Shown piece after piece: positions 1-8,681 of a stretch of DNA of 64,000 nt. A program made the position numbers and the translations under genes. Source of the stretch: JAFAFN01 sp963707555 (lineage in GTDB: Bacteria > Actinomycetota > Acidimicrobiia > Acidimicrobiales > Microtrichaceae); assembly GCA_963707555.1 (NCBI GenBank), contig CAVPQM010000004.1, forward strand, positions 186,001 to 250,000, in the 5' to 3' direction. How positions within the stretch are numbered: position 1 is the stretch's first letter; the number at the start of each line of letters is the position of its first letter. The notes below the pieces were generated by a model. The model was not told the origin of the DNA, did not search any database, and saw only the letters and a list, made by a program, of their open reading frames with translations.

Positions 1-1
1 C

Positions 2-1009
2 GACGCGGTGGACCGCGAGGACTTCGGCTACGTCGAGGCCGACCTGACCGAGCTGACGACCGCGTGCGCGGGCTTCCTCGGGTTCACCTCCGGGTGGGCG
101 GTCCCGGCGACGCGGGTGTTCCCGGTCGCCGACGTGCTGACGGGCATCTCCGCGGCCCTCGATCTGTACAGCCCGGCGGGCGCAGCCGTGGTGGTGCCGA
201 CGCCCGCCTACCCGCCGTTCTTCGACGTGGTCGAGCTCACCGGTCGACCCGTGCTCGACGCTCCGATGCTGCTCGAGCACGGCCGCTGGTGCCTGGACCT
301 GGAGCGGATCGACCGGCACCTGGGTGCCGGTGCCCGAACCGTCCTGCTGTGCAGCCCGCACAACCCCACGGGTCGCGTGTTCCGCGCCGACGAGCTCGGT
401 GCCCTCTCCGCGATCGTCGAGCGTCACGGCGCACGCGTGGTCGCGGACGAGGTGCACGCGCCGCTGGTCGCGTCCGACCTGCGACACATCCCCTATGCCT
501 CGATCGACGACGCGGCCGCGCACCACGCGCTCACGATCACCTCGGCGTCGAAGGCGTGGAACCTGGCCGGCCTGCGGTGCGCCCAGGTGATCGCATCGAG
601 CCACGACGACGCTGCCGCGTGGCGACGCCAGCCGCTGTTCGCCGTGCACGGCCCGACCCCACTCGGCATCGCGGCGTCGATCGCCGCCTACCGCGACGGC
701 GTGGACTGGCTGCTCGCCCTCCGCGACCAGCTCGACTCGAACCGTCGTGCGCTCGACTCGATGCTCCGCAGCGAGCTGCCCGGCGTCCGCTGGCACGGTG
801 CCGAGTCGACGTTCCTCGCCTGGCTCGACTGCTCGGCGCTCGGGCTCGCCGATCCCGCACGGCACTTCCTCGATCACGGCCGGGTGGCGCTCAGCGACGG
901 GCCGCCCTTCGGAGCGGGGTGGGAGCAGTTCGTGCGGCTGAACCTCGGCACCTCGGACGAGCTGCTCGAGCGCATCGTGGCGTCGATGGCACGGGCGCTG
1001 CGGGCGTAA
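2..1009 (+). CDS. MalY/PatB-type PLP aminotransferase / cystathionine beta-lyase, 5' partial
   Basis: Class I/II PLP enzyme. The reading frame is open to the left edge of the window, so the N-terminus (roughly 50 residues for this family) is missing. Visible hallmarks: CSPHNPTGRVF (substrate/PLP loop), VVADEVHAPL (PLP-pyridine Asp) and SASKAWNLAGLRCA, whose Lys forms the Schiff base. The DEVH and SASKAWN wording is typical of MalY/PatB C-S lyases rather than aspartate aminotransferase. Likely cytosolic; cleaves cystathionine or related C-S substrates (family knowledge). The stop lies 10 bases before the next start. Confidence 0.85.
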   Translation, partial: DAVDREDFGYVEADLTELTTACAGFLGFTSGWAVPATRVFPVADVLTGISAALDLYSPAGAAVVVPTPAYPPFFDVVELTGRPVLDAPMLLEHGRWCLDLERIDRHLGAGARTVLLCSPHNPTGRVFRADELGALSAIVERHGARVVADEVHAPLVASDLRHIPYASIDDAAAHHALTITSASKAWNLAGLRCAQVIASSHDDAAAWRRQPLFAVHGPTPLGIAASIAAYRDGVDWLLALRDQLDSNRRALDSMLRSELPGVRWHGAESTFLAWLDCSALGLADPARHFLDHGRVALSDGPPFGAGWEQFVRLNLGTSDELLERIVASMARALRA

Positions 1010-1019
1010 CCTCGGCCGC

Positions 1020-1421
1020 ATGGCGATCGAGCTCAACCACACGGTCGTCGGCGCTCGCGACGCCGAGACCTCGGCCCGCTGGCTCGCCGAGATGCTCGGA
1101 CTGGACGAGCCCGTACCGGCCGGCAACTTCTGGCAGGTGTCGCTGGCCAACGGCGTCGACCTGGACGTCGCGAGCGTGCCCGACGGTGCCGAGATCGCAC
1201 CGCAGCACTACGCGTTCCTCATCAGCGAGACCGACTTCGACGAGGTCTACGGGCGACTGCTGCTCGGCGATCACGACATCTGGGCGGACCCGCGCCAGCG
1301 GTACCCGGGCGAGATCAACCACCACGACGGCGGGCGCGGCGTCTACTTCCTCAGCAACGACGGGCACTACCTCGAGGTCATCACCCGGCCCTACGGCAGC
1401 GGCCAGGATCTGCCGGTCTGA
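1020..1421 (+). CDS. VOC family (glyoxalase/bleomycin-resistance fold) protein
   Basis: 133 aa, the length of a single two-module VOC protein. It begins IELNHTVVGARDAETSARWLAEMLGL and ends with YFLSNDGHYLEVITRPYG; the N-terminal His, a central region and the C-terminal LEVIT Glu fit the usual metal-ligand layout. Substrate unknown. The start is preceded by TAACCT and a 7-base spacer with no Shine-Dalgarno sequence, suggesting its own leaderless promoter inside the end of the aminotransferase gene. Confidence 0.8.
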   Translation: MAIELNHTVVGARDAETSARWLAEMLGLDEPVPAGNFWQVSLANGVDLDVASVPDGAEIAPQHYAFLISETDFDEVYGRLLLGDHDIWADPRQRYPGEINHHDGGRGVYFLSNDGHYLEVITRPYGSGQDLPV

Positions 1422-1496
1422 GCGGCTCGTGGCAGTGTGGTCGCCGGCCGCCGCAGGGACCGGGGCCCAGTGCCGTACGGCGAAGGTGAGGGTGAG

Positions 1497-2687
1497 ATGT
1501 CGGGAGCGTTGTCCGATCTGCGGGTCGTCGAGATGGGCCAGTTGCTCGCGGGTCCGTTCTGCGGCCAGCTGCTCGCCGACTTCGGCGCCGACGTCATCAA
1601 GATCGAACCACCCGGCCAGGGCGACCCGATGCGCGAGTGGGGTCGTGAGAAGGCCGGCGGTCGGTCGCTGTGGTGGCCGGTGGTCGCACGCGGCAAGCGC
1701 TCGGTCACGTTGAACCTGCGCGAGCCACGCGGGCAGGAGATCGCCCGCCGCCTCATCGCCGAGGCCGACGTGCTGGTCGAGAACTTCCGCCCCGGCACAC
1801 TCGAGAAGTGGGGTCTCGACCCGGCGGAGCTCATGGCGGCGGATCCGAGTCTGATCGTGGTGCGGGTCTCCGGCTACGGACAGACCGGCCCCTACGCCGC
1901 ACGCCCGGGCTACGGCGCGATCGGCGAAGCGATGGGCGGGCTGCGCGCCGTGATCGGAGAACCGGATCGCCCACCTGCGCGTGCCGGCATCTCGATCGGC
2001 GACACCCTGGCGGCGACCTTCGCGTGCGTCGGGACGCTCGTCGCGCTGCACGCCCGGGAGCGCTCGGGCAAGGGGCAGATCGTCGACTCCGCGCTCTACG
2101 AGGCCGTGCTCGGCGTGATGGAGTCGCTCATCCCCGAGTACACGATCGCCGGGTACCTGCGCCCGCGCACCGGGTCGATCCTGCCGAACGTCGCCCCTGC
2201 GAACGCCTACCCGACCGCGGACGGGGAGCACCTGATCAGCGGCAACCAGGACACGGTGTGGCGTCGCCTCGCCGAGGCCATGGGGAGGCCCGAGCTCGGT
2301 GAGGCCGAACGGTTCGCCACCCACAACGCGCGCGGTCAGCACCAGGCCGAGCTCGATGCGCTCATCTCGGAGTGGACCTCGACGCTCACGTCCGCCGAGC
2401 TCGAGGCGGTCCTGAACGAGCACGACGTCCCGAACGGGAAGATCTACACCGCCCCGGACATGCTCGCGGACGCCCACTTCGCGGCCCGCGAGGCGATCGT
2501 GACGATGATCCACCCGCAGCTCGGCGACTTCCCGATGCAGAACGTCGTGCCGAAGCTGTCCGACACGCCGGGCGAGGTGCGCTGGGTCGGTCCGGAGCTC
2601 GGCGAGCACACCGACGAGGTCCTGGCCGAGGTGCTCGGCGTCACCGCTGACGAGGCGACGGCGTTGCGCGGCGCGGGTGTGATCTGA
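1497..2687 (+). CDS. CaiB/BaiF family (class III) CoA-transferase
   Basis: 396 aa from the ATG at 1497, which has a purine-rich ribosome site (GGTGAGGGTGAG) directly before it; an in-frame GTG at 1437 would add 20 unconserved residues. N-terminal LRVVEMGQLLAGPFCGQLLADFGADVIKIEPPGQGD is the class III signature, followed by NLREPRGQEIARRLIAEADVLVENFRPG, which carries the catalytic-Asp region. It transfers CoA between acyl-CoA and a free acid; the substrate cannot be read from sequence. Its neighbour is an HMG-CoA-lyase-like enzyme, so a shared branched-chain or dicarboxylic acyl-CoA route (leucine or itaconate/citramalyl type) is plausible but inferred. Confidence 0.9.
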   Translation: MSGALSDLRVVEMGQLLAGPFCGQLLADFGADVIKIEPPGQGDPMREWGREKAGGRSLWWPVVARGKRSVTLNLREPRGQEIARRLIAEADVLVENFRPGTLEKWGLDPAELMAADPSLIVVRVSGYGQTGPYAARPGYGAIGEAMGGLRAVIGEPDRPPARAGISIGDTLAATFACVGTLVALHARERSGKGQIVDSALYEAVLGVMESLIPEYTIAGYLRPRTGSILPNVAPANAYPTADGEHLISGNQDTVWRRLAEAMGRPELGEAERFATHNARGQHQAELDALISEWTSTLTSAELEAVLNEHDVPNGKIYTAPDMLADAHFAAREAIVTMIHPQLGDFPMQNVVPKLSDTPGEVRWVGPELGEHTDEVLAEVLGVTADEATALRGAGVI

Positions 2688-2738
2688 GCGTCGGCGACGA
2701 CCCGATCGCCGGCCGGGTACGGCGGTAACGTCGTGTGC

Positions 2739-3686
2739 ATGAGCCCGATCACCATCGTCGACGTGGCCCCTCGCGACGGTCTGCAGAGCGACGGTGCGGT
2801 CGTGTCGACCGACGCGAAGCTCGAGCTGATCTCCCGCATCGTCGGGTCCGGGATCCGACGCATCGAGACGACCAGCTTCGTCAACCCGGCGCGGGTGCCG
2901 CAGATGGCCGACGCCGACGAGCTCATGGCCGAGCTGCTGCGTCGACGGGCGGCCTCGGCGCCCGACGATCCGCTGCGCTCGACGTCGTTCATCGGCTTGG
3001 TCCTGAACCGCCGCGGACTCGACCGTGCGCTGGCTGCGGGTTGCGACGAGGTGAACGCGGTCGTGGTGGTCAGCGACACCTTCAGCTCGAAGAACCAGGG
3101 CACCGACACCGACGGCTGCATCTCGGCGTGGGAGGACATCGCCCGTGACGCCGCGGCGGCGGGTGTCCCGGCCTCGGTCACCCTCGCCGCCAGCTTCGGC
3201 TGCCCCTACGAGGGTGAGGTCCCGCTCGATCGCCTGCAGGACGTCGTCACCCGCTGCGCCGCGGCCGGCGGGGTCGAGATCGCGCTGGCCGACTCCATCG
3301 GCGTCGCGGTGCCGACCGACGTGAGGGCGCGCATCGACATCGCTCGCGCGGCGATCGCCGGGCACGGTGGGCAACAGCGGTTGCGGGTGCACTTCCACAA
3401 CACCCGCAACACCGGGGTGGCGAACGTCGCGGCAGCGGTCGAGGCGGGCGTGACCGTCGTCGACTCGTCGCTGGGTGGGATCGGCGGGTGCCCGTTCGCA
3501 CCCAACGCGACCGGCAACGTGCCCACCGAGGACGTCGCCTTCATGCTCGACAGGATGGGCTACGACACCGGCATCGACCTGGCCCGACTCGTTGCCGCGG
3601 TCGAGTGGATGCAGTCCGACGAGCTGCTCGGTCGGACGACGCCCGGTCTGCTGTCACGCGCCGGGCTGTTCCCCGCGGCGCGCTGA
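2739..3686 (+). CDS. Hydroxymethylglutaryl-CoA lyase-like enzyme (HMGL family)
   Basis: 315 aa TIM-barrel aldolase. VDVAPRDGLQSDG at the N-terminus holds the metal-binding Asp and catalytic Arg; HFHNTRNTG carries the metal His pair; GGIGGCPFAPNATGNVPTEDV is the C-terminal loop with the catalytic Cys. HFHNT rather than HFHDT is a small deviation seen in HMGL-like paralogues, so the substrate may be a citramalyl- or related acyl-CoA. ATG at 2739 is chosen over GTG at 2733 because TAACGT lies 7 bases before it (leaderless pattern). It follows the CoA-transferase by 51 bases. Confidence 0.85.
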   Translation: MSPITIVDVAPRDGLQSDGAVVSTDAKLELISRIVGSGIRRIETTSFVNPARVPQMADADELMAELLRRRAASAPDDPLRSTSFIGLVLNRRGLDRALAAGCDEVNAVVVVSDTFSSKNQGTDTDGCISAWEDIARDAAAAGVPASVTLAASFGCPYEGEVPLDRLQDVVTRCAAAGGVEIALADSIGVAVPTDVRARIDIARAAIAGHGGQQRLRVHFHNTRNTGVANVAAAVEAGVTVVDSSLGGIGGCPFAPNATGNVPTEDVAFMLDRMGYDTGIDLARLVAAVEWMQSDELLGRTTPGLLSRAGLFPAAR

Positions 3687-3741
3687 ACCGTCCCGACCCA
3701 CGATTCGCCGTCATGCATCGGGGGCAGCGTCCGGCTTGCCG

Positions 3742-3767
3742 GTGACGTTAGGACTGCCTAACGTCAC
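3742..3767. promoter_or_regulatory. Perfect 11-bp inverted repeat, iron-box-like operator over the -10 of the HtaA/WxL locus
   Basis: Arms GTGACGTTAGG (3742-3752) and CCTAACGTCAC (3757-3767) are exact reverse complements around ACTG. TTAGG..CCTAA half-sites resemble DtxR/IdeR iron boxes, although the spacing is even instead of the usual odd 19-mer. TAACGT (3759-3764) in the right arm sits 8 bases before the ATG at 3773 and looks like the -10 of a leaderless transcript, so a bound repressor would block it. Metal response is inferred from downstream genes. Confidence 0.6.
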
Positions 3768-3772
3768 GGCTC

Positions 3773-4858
3773 ATGGTCACCTCTTTCCGTCGAACGGTCG
3801 TCAGAACGGGACTCGTCGGGGCGTTGATCGCCGCAGTGATGGGCACCTACCTCGCCGTGCCGGTATCGGCAACACCAGCCGCTCCGGCCCAGCAGTGCGG
3901 CGGGAACACGTCGGTCGCACCGACCCTCACGCCGAGCCGCACCTCGATCGGTCAGCACGAGACGGCGACGGTGACCGTGACCGGCGCCAACTACCTCGTT
4001 CCGCCGCATGCCTGCGGCAACACCGTCTTCGGGGGTGTCTACGTCTCGTTCGGCTGGGTGAAGCCGGGCGGGCAATGGGGTCCCAGCTGGCGGACCTCGA
4101 CCTCTGCAGCGGGGCTCTTCGGGCAGACCTACAGCTACCCCGGTGAGGGCGGCGGTGCCGAGACCCGTGACGACGGCACCGGCGTCGTCCGGTTGATCTC
4201 GTTCACGGCGGGCGGTGAGTCCGGTGATGCGACGCCGTTCCACATGGACTCGTCGGGCAACTGGAGCTCCGAGCTGATCGTGCGTGGCTCGACCTTCTCC
4301 TTCGTCGACGTCGTCACCGGCCAGTCGGCGACCGTCGACTGCATGGTCGTGCAGTGCGGCGTCTTCACCTGGGGTGCCCACGGCAAGTCGTCGCGGACCA
4401 ACGAGCAGTTCTCGCCGATCAACTTCACGAACCCGCAGGGCCAGGTCGTGGCGCCCTCGGCACCGGGCGGCGCCGGCGGCAGCGGCAACCCGCCGGCGAC
4501 CGGGCCCATCGCCGGCACGCCTCCGATCGACGCCGGCGGCGACGACGGGGCACCCGCGGTGAACGGGACGTCGAGCGGCGGCGACACCCAGGGCGCCGAG
4601 GACGCCGAGCAGCCCACCGAGGTGGGCTCGGTCGGCGAGGCTCCCGCCGAGGACACGACCGCCGAGGTCGCCGGTGACTCCGACGAGGCCGACCAGGTCG
4701 AGGACACCGACGAGATCGCCGCGACGGTCCAGGAGTTCGGCGATGACGGCGGCGGGGGAGGGTCGGGACCTGCGCTGGCCATCGGCCTCGTCGTCGCGCT
4801 GCTCGCAGTCATCGGCGGCGCGGTCCTCTTCGCCCGTCGACGGAGCAGCACAGCATGA
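3773..4858 (+). CDS. Exported, membrane-anchored protein with Ig/neocarzinostatin-like domain, first gene of HtaA/WxL locus
   Basis: 361 aa. A signal peptide (about residues 1-37, twin Arg then a hydrophobic run ending near TPAAPA) precedes a beta-rich domain (about 40-225) with paired cysteines and a DCMVVQCGVFTWGAHGK stretch recalling neocarzinostatin-like actinobacterial surface domains. A Gly/Ala/Asp/Glu-rich stalk follows (226-325), then one membrane helix (about 328-350) and an RRRSS tail. It is therefore predicted to be displayed outside and anchored by its C-terminus; no LPXTG motif is seen. No ribosome site precedes the ATG because the palindrome occupies the space. Function unknown; its position suggests a cell-surface part of iron/heme capture. 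Confidence 0.7.
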   Translation: MVTSFRRTVVRTGLVGALIAAVMGTYLAVPVSATPAAPAQQCGGNTSVAPTLTPSRTSIGQHETATVTVTGANYLVPPHACGNTVFGGVYVSFGWVKPGGQWGPSWRTSTSAAGLFGQTYSYPGEGGGAETRDDGTGVVRLISFTAGGESGDATPFHMDSSGNWSSELIVRGSTFSFVDVVTGQSATVDCMVVQCGVFTWGAHGKSSRTNEQFSPINFTNPQGQVVAPSAPGGAGGSGNPPATGPIAGTPPIDAGGDDGAPAVNGTSSGGDTQGAEDAEQPTEVGSVGEAPAEDTTAEVAGDSDEADQVEDTDEIAATVQEFGDDGGGGGSGPALAIGLVVALLAVIGGAVLFARRRSSTA

Positions 4859-4909
4859 GGCGCGCGAGGCACCCAGCGGGCACGGTCGGGCCGACGACAG
4901 GAGCAACGA

Positions 4910-6478
4910 GTGGACGACGTGCGACGGACCGACCGATCGGGCGCACCGCGCCGACCGCGAGCTGCGTCGGTCTCGACCATCGCCCTCGCGCTCCTGACCC
5001 TGTCGGTCGTCGGCGCCACCCGGGTCGCCGACGCGGCCCCCACCCAGATCACCGAGGCGACCTTCGAGTGGTCCGTCAGCGACGAGGCGAACACCGGCGC
5101 CTACAACGGCTCGTGCAACTACATGAGCGCGGGGGAGTCCGACGGCTCCCAGTCGACCTACGGGGCGAGCGATGGCGACGCGACCGTGTTGAAGCTGACC
5201 GCGTCGGGGACCTACGCGCCGATCTCGGACTACGCCGCGCGCTGCCGCGACAAGGACGGCGTGCCCGTGACCGCGACCGGCACCCGGCGCCTCGGTCAGA
5301 AGGTGCGCTACGTCAACGGCACCGGGACCGCGGACCCTGTCACCGGTGAGGTCTCGATCCAGTGGCGCGGCACGTTCTCGAACAACTTCTACGGGAGCCT
5401 GACGCCGTTCTGGTTCGAGGACCCGCTCCTCACCGTCGACGCGTCCGGCAACGGTCAGGTCGTCGCGACGGTCGGGGGCTACATCTCGAGCATCGACGAC
5501 CCGGACGTCCGTGAGCTCGCAGAGCCGCGCGACGGCGTGGTCATCGCCGAGCTGCGTGGCGTCGGCTCCCGCAACGCCGACGGCTTCGTCGTGACGCCGA
5601 TCTACCGCGGCGTGCCCTACGAGTCGACCGAGGCACCCCAGAGCCGGTTCTACGAGGGGTGGGGCGCCTGGCCCACGCCGCTCATCGACTACATGACCGA
5701 CCTCGGGCTCGGTGCGTACTGGTACAGCTCGGGCGGTGCCGCCGATGCCCGCAAGCCGCCGGCCCCGATCGTGATCGGCTTCGGTGCGGGAACCGCGCCG
5801 GCGACGACGACCACGGTGCCGGGTTCGACGACGACCACCACTCCGGGTTCGACGACGACGACCACCACGCCGGGTTCGACGACGACCACGACGTCGCCGT
5901 CGGTGACCACCACCACGACGCCTGCGTCGTCGGGCGGCATCGCCATCGGCGTCGACGTGCCCGAGACCCTCGACAACGACGGCTCCAACCCGGGCGCCGA
6001 CCCCGACGGTGACGGCGGCGGCGGCGACGGCGACGGCGACGGGCTGCCCGACGACGTGTTCCGCTGGACGATCGACGCGGGCCAGTCCGGCGTCACGCTG
6101 CGCCAGCTCGACGGTGCCCACGGACAGCTCCGCTTCGGCGGGACGCTCTCGGGCGTGACGATCGTCGACACACGCAACGGCGGCCCGTCGTGGTCGCTGT
6201 CGGGCCAGGTCAGCAACTTCAGCGGCGGTCTCGCCGGCAAGTACCTGGGCTGGGTCCCCCGTGTGGTGACCCCCGGCGGCGGCGCGATCCCTGGCGGCTC
6301 GGTGCCGTCGGGTCTGATCGCCGGCAACGGGCTGGCCGACGTCTCGCCGCTGGCCTCGGCCCCGGCCGGCCACCCGAAGGGATCGGCCACCGTCGGCGCG
6401 GAGCTGGACCTGCTCATCCCGAGCAGCACCCCCGCGGGCTCCTACACCGCCACCCTGACGCTCACCGCTCTCGGTTGA
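4910..6478 (+). CDS. Secreted HtaA-like domain protein fused to a WxL-like wall-association domain
   Basis: 522 aa, GTG start with AGGAG 7 bases upstream. Order: basic N-terminus and signal peptide (about 1-43); HtaA-like domain (about 47-290) with EATFEWSVSDEAN, IQWRGTFSNNFYGSLTPFWF and GLGAYWYSSGGAADARKPPAP; a Thr/Pro-rich linker of repeated TTTTTPGS units (about 298-340); a Gly/Asp-rich acidic stretch; then a WxL-like domain (about 375-522) with WSLSGQVSNFSG, YLGWVP and an ending SYTATLTLTALG. HtaA domains bind heme in corynebacteria (family knowledge). This HtaA part contains no histidine, so heme ligation would have to use Tyr or other residues. The WxL part predicts non-covalent attachment to the wall, with the next gene as partner. 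Confidence 0.75.
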   Translation: MDDVRRTDRSGAPRRPRAASVSTIALALLTLSVVGATRVADAAPTQITEATFEWSVSDEANTGAYNGSCNYMSAGESDGSQSTYGASDGDATVLKLTASGTYAPISDYAARCRDKDGVPVTATGTRRLGQKVRYVNGTGTADPVTGEVSIQWRGTFSNNFYGSLTPFWFEDPLLTVDASGNGQVVATVGGYISSIDDPDVRELAEPRDGVVIAELRGVGSRNADGFVVTPIYRGVPYESTEAPQSRFYEGWGAWPTPLIDYMTDLGLGAYWYSSGGAADARKPPAPIVIGFGAGTAPATTTTVPGSTTTTTPGSTTTTTTPGSTTTTTSPSVTTTTTPASSGGIAIGVDVPETLDNDGSNPGADPDGDGGGGDGDGDGLPDDVFRWTIDAGQSGVTLRQLDGAHGQLRFGGTLSGVTIVDTRNGGPSWSLSGQVSNFSGGLAGKYLGWVPRVVTPGGGAIPGGSVPSGLIAGNGLADVSPLASAPAGHPKGSATVGAELDLLIPSSTPAGSYTATLTLTALG

Positions 6479-6489
6479 GTGCTCGGCCG

Positions 6490-7598
6490 GTGTCCTCTTC
6501 CCGCGGTCCGCGCCTGCGCTCGTTGCTGTTCGTCGCAGGGCTCGTCGCGCTCGTCGGTCCCCTGCACGCGACGGCCGGCGCCCAGGACGGCGGTGGCACC
6601 GGCGCCACGATGTCCGAGGTGCCGGTGACCTGGTCGGTGCGCCCGACCGCGGCCGACGACGGCAGCGCCCGACCGAACTTCGTGCTCGAGGCGGAACCCG
6701 GGGCGACGGTGACCGACGAGCTCGTGGTGACCAACGACGGCTCGGTGAACCTGGTCCTCGGGGTGTACGTCAGCGACGCCTTCAACACCGCCGAGGGGGA
6801 GACGGACCTGCTCGCAGGTGACGAACCCCACGCGACATCGGGGCCTGGACCACCACCGAGACGTCGTCGGTGACCGTGCCCGCCGGCGGCCAGGTCACGG
6901 TCCCGTTCACGATCGTCGTACCCGACGACGCGTCGGCCGGTGACCACGTCGGCGGCATCGTCACGTCGCTCACGGTCACCGAGGAGGGCACCGACGGCAA
7001 CCGCGTGAAGATCGAACGCCGACTGGGCAGCCGCATCTACCTGCGCGTCGACGGCCGGCTGGACCCGCAGCTCACCTTCACCGAGCTGTCCGCCGAGTAC
7101 ATCCCCAGTGCGAACCCCTTCGCTCCCGGAGCGATGGACCTGACCTACACCGTCGAGAACACGGGCAACGTGAGGTTGCGCGCCACGCGGACCGCTCGGG
7201 TGGCGACCTCGCTGGGGTTCGCCGAACGCGTGGACGAGGCCGCCGACATGTTGGAGCTCCTGCCGGAGAACTCCTTCACCTTCACCCAGCGCGTGTCCGG
7301 GGTCTGGCCGGGTCTCTCGACCACCTCGTCGGTCGAGCTCGATCCCTACGACGCGTCGGGCGAGCCGCTCCGTCCACCCGCTGCGCCGGCGATCGCCCGG
7401 ACCTCGAGCACCCTCGTGCCGTGGTCGGCGATCGTGCTGCTGGTCGTGGTGCTCGTCGCTGTGTTGGTGGCCATCCTGCTGCGTCGCAACAGGCGCCGAC
7501 GGGAGCGCCGACAGCTGTCGTCGCAGATCGACGCGGCCGTGGCCAAGGCGGTGGGTCGGCAACCCGACCATGGTGTACCGGCCGAACCGAGACTCTGA
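6490..7598 (+). CDS. DUF916-type WxL-interacting membrane protein (frameshifted as given)
   Basis: About 369 aa. GTG at 6490 begins a signal peptide (RLRSLLFVAGLVALVGPLHATAGAQ); the mature part starts VTWSVRPTAADDGSARPNFVLEAEPGATV, a DUF916 hallmark (WxL protein peptidoglycan-binding domain), then VPAGGQVTVPFTIVVPDDASAGDHVGGIV. A C-terminal helix (near 7425-7485) is followed by a strongly basic RRNRRRRERRQ tail. The frame breaks at the C run 6826-6829: adding one C restores GDEPPRDIGAW and joins the halves. A single missing base in draft sequence is more likely than decay. It probably anchors the WxL domain of the gene 11 bases upstream to the membrane. Confidence 0.75.
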
Positions 7599-7617
7599 GC
7601 ACATGTTGCCTACATCA

Positions 7618-7636
7618 CAGTGTAAGGCTACCTTAA
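7618..7636. promoter_or_regulatory. Candidate DtxR/IdeR-type iron box upstream of HtaA-like lipoprotein
   Basis: TAAGG-CTA-CCTTA (7623-7635) lies in the 116-base gap before the HtaA-like lipoprotein. Read on the minus strand, the 19-mer matches the TWAGGTWAGSCTWACCTWA consensus at about 14 of 19 positions by eye, with the central block nearly complete. Iron repression of the lipoprotein-hmuTUV unit is inferred. Confidence 0.5.
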
Positions 7637-7714
7637 CCTCCGTCACCGGCTGCTCGTGCGTTGTGGCCGTGCCGGCCGACACCTCAGCCGGCCAACCAAC
7701 AAGGAGATGACCTG

Positions 7715-8668
7715 ATGAAGCCATCGACGACACGTCGCAGGGCACTGGGCATGGCGGCAGCGGCCGCCGCGGCTCTCGTGATCGGCGCCTGCGCGCCGGA
7801 AGCGCCGCCGACGACCACGCCCACCTCGTCCACCACCTCGACCACGGTGGCGACGAACCCGGTCAAGACCGTGACCAACGCGTCGCTCGAGTGGACCATC
7901 AGCGCCGAGGCCAACAACGCCGCCTTCGCCCCCGGCCAGTACAACTACTGGAACGCCGGCACCACCCCGGCGACCTCGGCCGCCAACTACGTCGCCACCA
8001 ATGGCGACGTCACCATCCAGAAGAAGAACGCGGCGGGCACCTACGTCGACATCGCCTCGGAGTCGGCGGTCTCGTTCGCCAACCGCGGCAAGAACGGCAA
8101 CGGCACGACCGTGACCCCGACCGGTTCGACCAAGCTCGACCAGCGGCTCCTGCTCCGCGGCGGGTCGGGCACCGTGAACACCACGACCGGCGTGGCGTCG
8201 ATCCAGTGGAACGGTGCCTTCACCATCAACTTCTACGGGACCTTCGTGCCCTTCCAGATCATCGACCCGGTGCTGACCGTCGATGCGTCGGGCAACGGCC
8301 GCCTCTCCGCCAGCGCGACCGGCATCGCCAAGGATGCCTCCGACCCCGACGCCCCCGGCACGCCGATCCCGGCGACCGCCGTCACCCTCGCCGACCTCCC
8401 GAACGTGTACGGCTCGGGTACCCGGACGACCGGCTTCACCAATGCCGCCACCGCGTACCTCAACACCGCCGTGACCGTGCCGGTCGACGCCGCCCCGCAG
8501 GTCGCGAAGTCGTCCGCCAACCAGGCGTTCTGGGGTTCGTGGCCGCAGTCCTTCGTGAACTTCCAGGTCGCGACCGGCGCCAGCTCGTACTGGTACACGA
8601 GCGCCGGATCGGTGGACCACTTCAAGCCGCAGGCGCCCGTGAGCGTCTCGTACAACCTGGCTCCCTGA
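7715..8668 (+). CDS. HtaA-like domain lipoprotein
   Basis: 317 aa from the ATG at 7715, preceded by AAGGAG at good spacing. The N-terminus TTRRRALGMA has a twin-arginine look and ends in lipobox VIGAC, followed by a Thr/Ser-rich tether, so it should be lipid-anchored on the outer face of the membrane. One HtaA-like domain (about 50-315): LEWTISAEANN, IQWNGAFTINFYGTFVPF, LTVDASGNGRL and SSYWYTSAGSVDHFKPQAP. It is paralogous to the HtaA part of the fusion protein at 4910. There is one histidine (DHFKPQ, near the C-terminus). Likely relays ligand to the HmuT-type lipoprotein encoded downstream. Confidence 0.78.
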   Translation: MKPSTTRRRALGMAAAAAAALVIGACAPEAPPTTTPTSSTTSTTVATNPVKTVTNASLEWTISAEANNAAFAPGQYNYWNAGTTPATSAANYVATNGDVTIQKKNAAGTYVDIASESAVSFANRGKNGNGTTVTPTGSTKLDQRLLLRGGSGTVNTTTGVASIQWNGAFTINFYGTFVPFQIIDPVLTVDASGNGRLSASATGIAKDASDPDAPGTPIPATAVTLADLPNVYGSGTRTTGFTNAATAYLNTAVTVPVDAAPQVAKSSANQAFWGSWPQSFVNFQVATGASSYWYTSAGSVDHFKPQAPVSVSYNLAP

Positions 8669-8681
8669 GCCACCAGCAGTA

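Noticed and set aside
5806..5935. Repetitive ACGACG/ACCACC tract as a regulatory repeat
   Set aside because: It is in frame and codes for the Thr/Pro/Ser linker of the HtaA-WxL protein.
3764..6373. Long minus-strand open frame of 869 codons opposite the HtaA/WxL genes
   Set aside because: Arg/Gly/Asp-rich, no motifs, no start context; opposite-strand shadow expected in GC-rich genes. The same applies to long frames opposite 891-3398 and 20340-22385.
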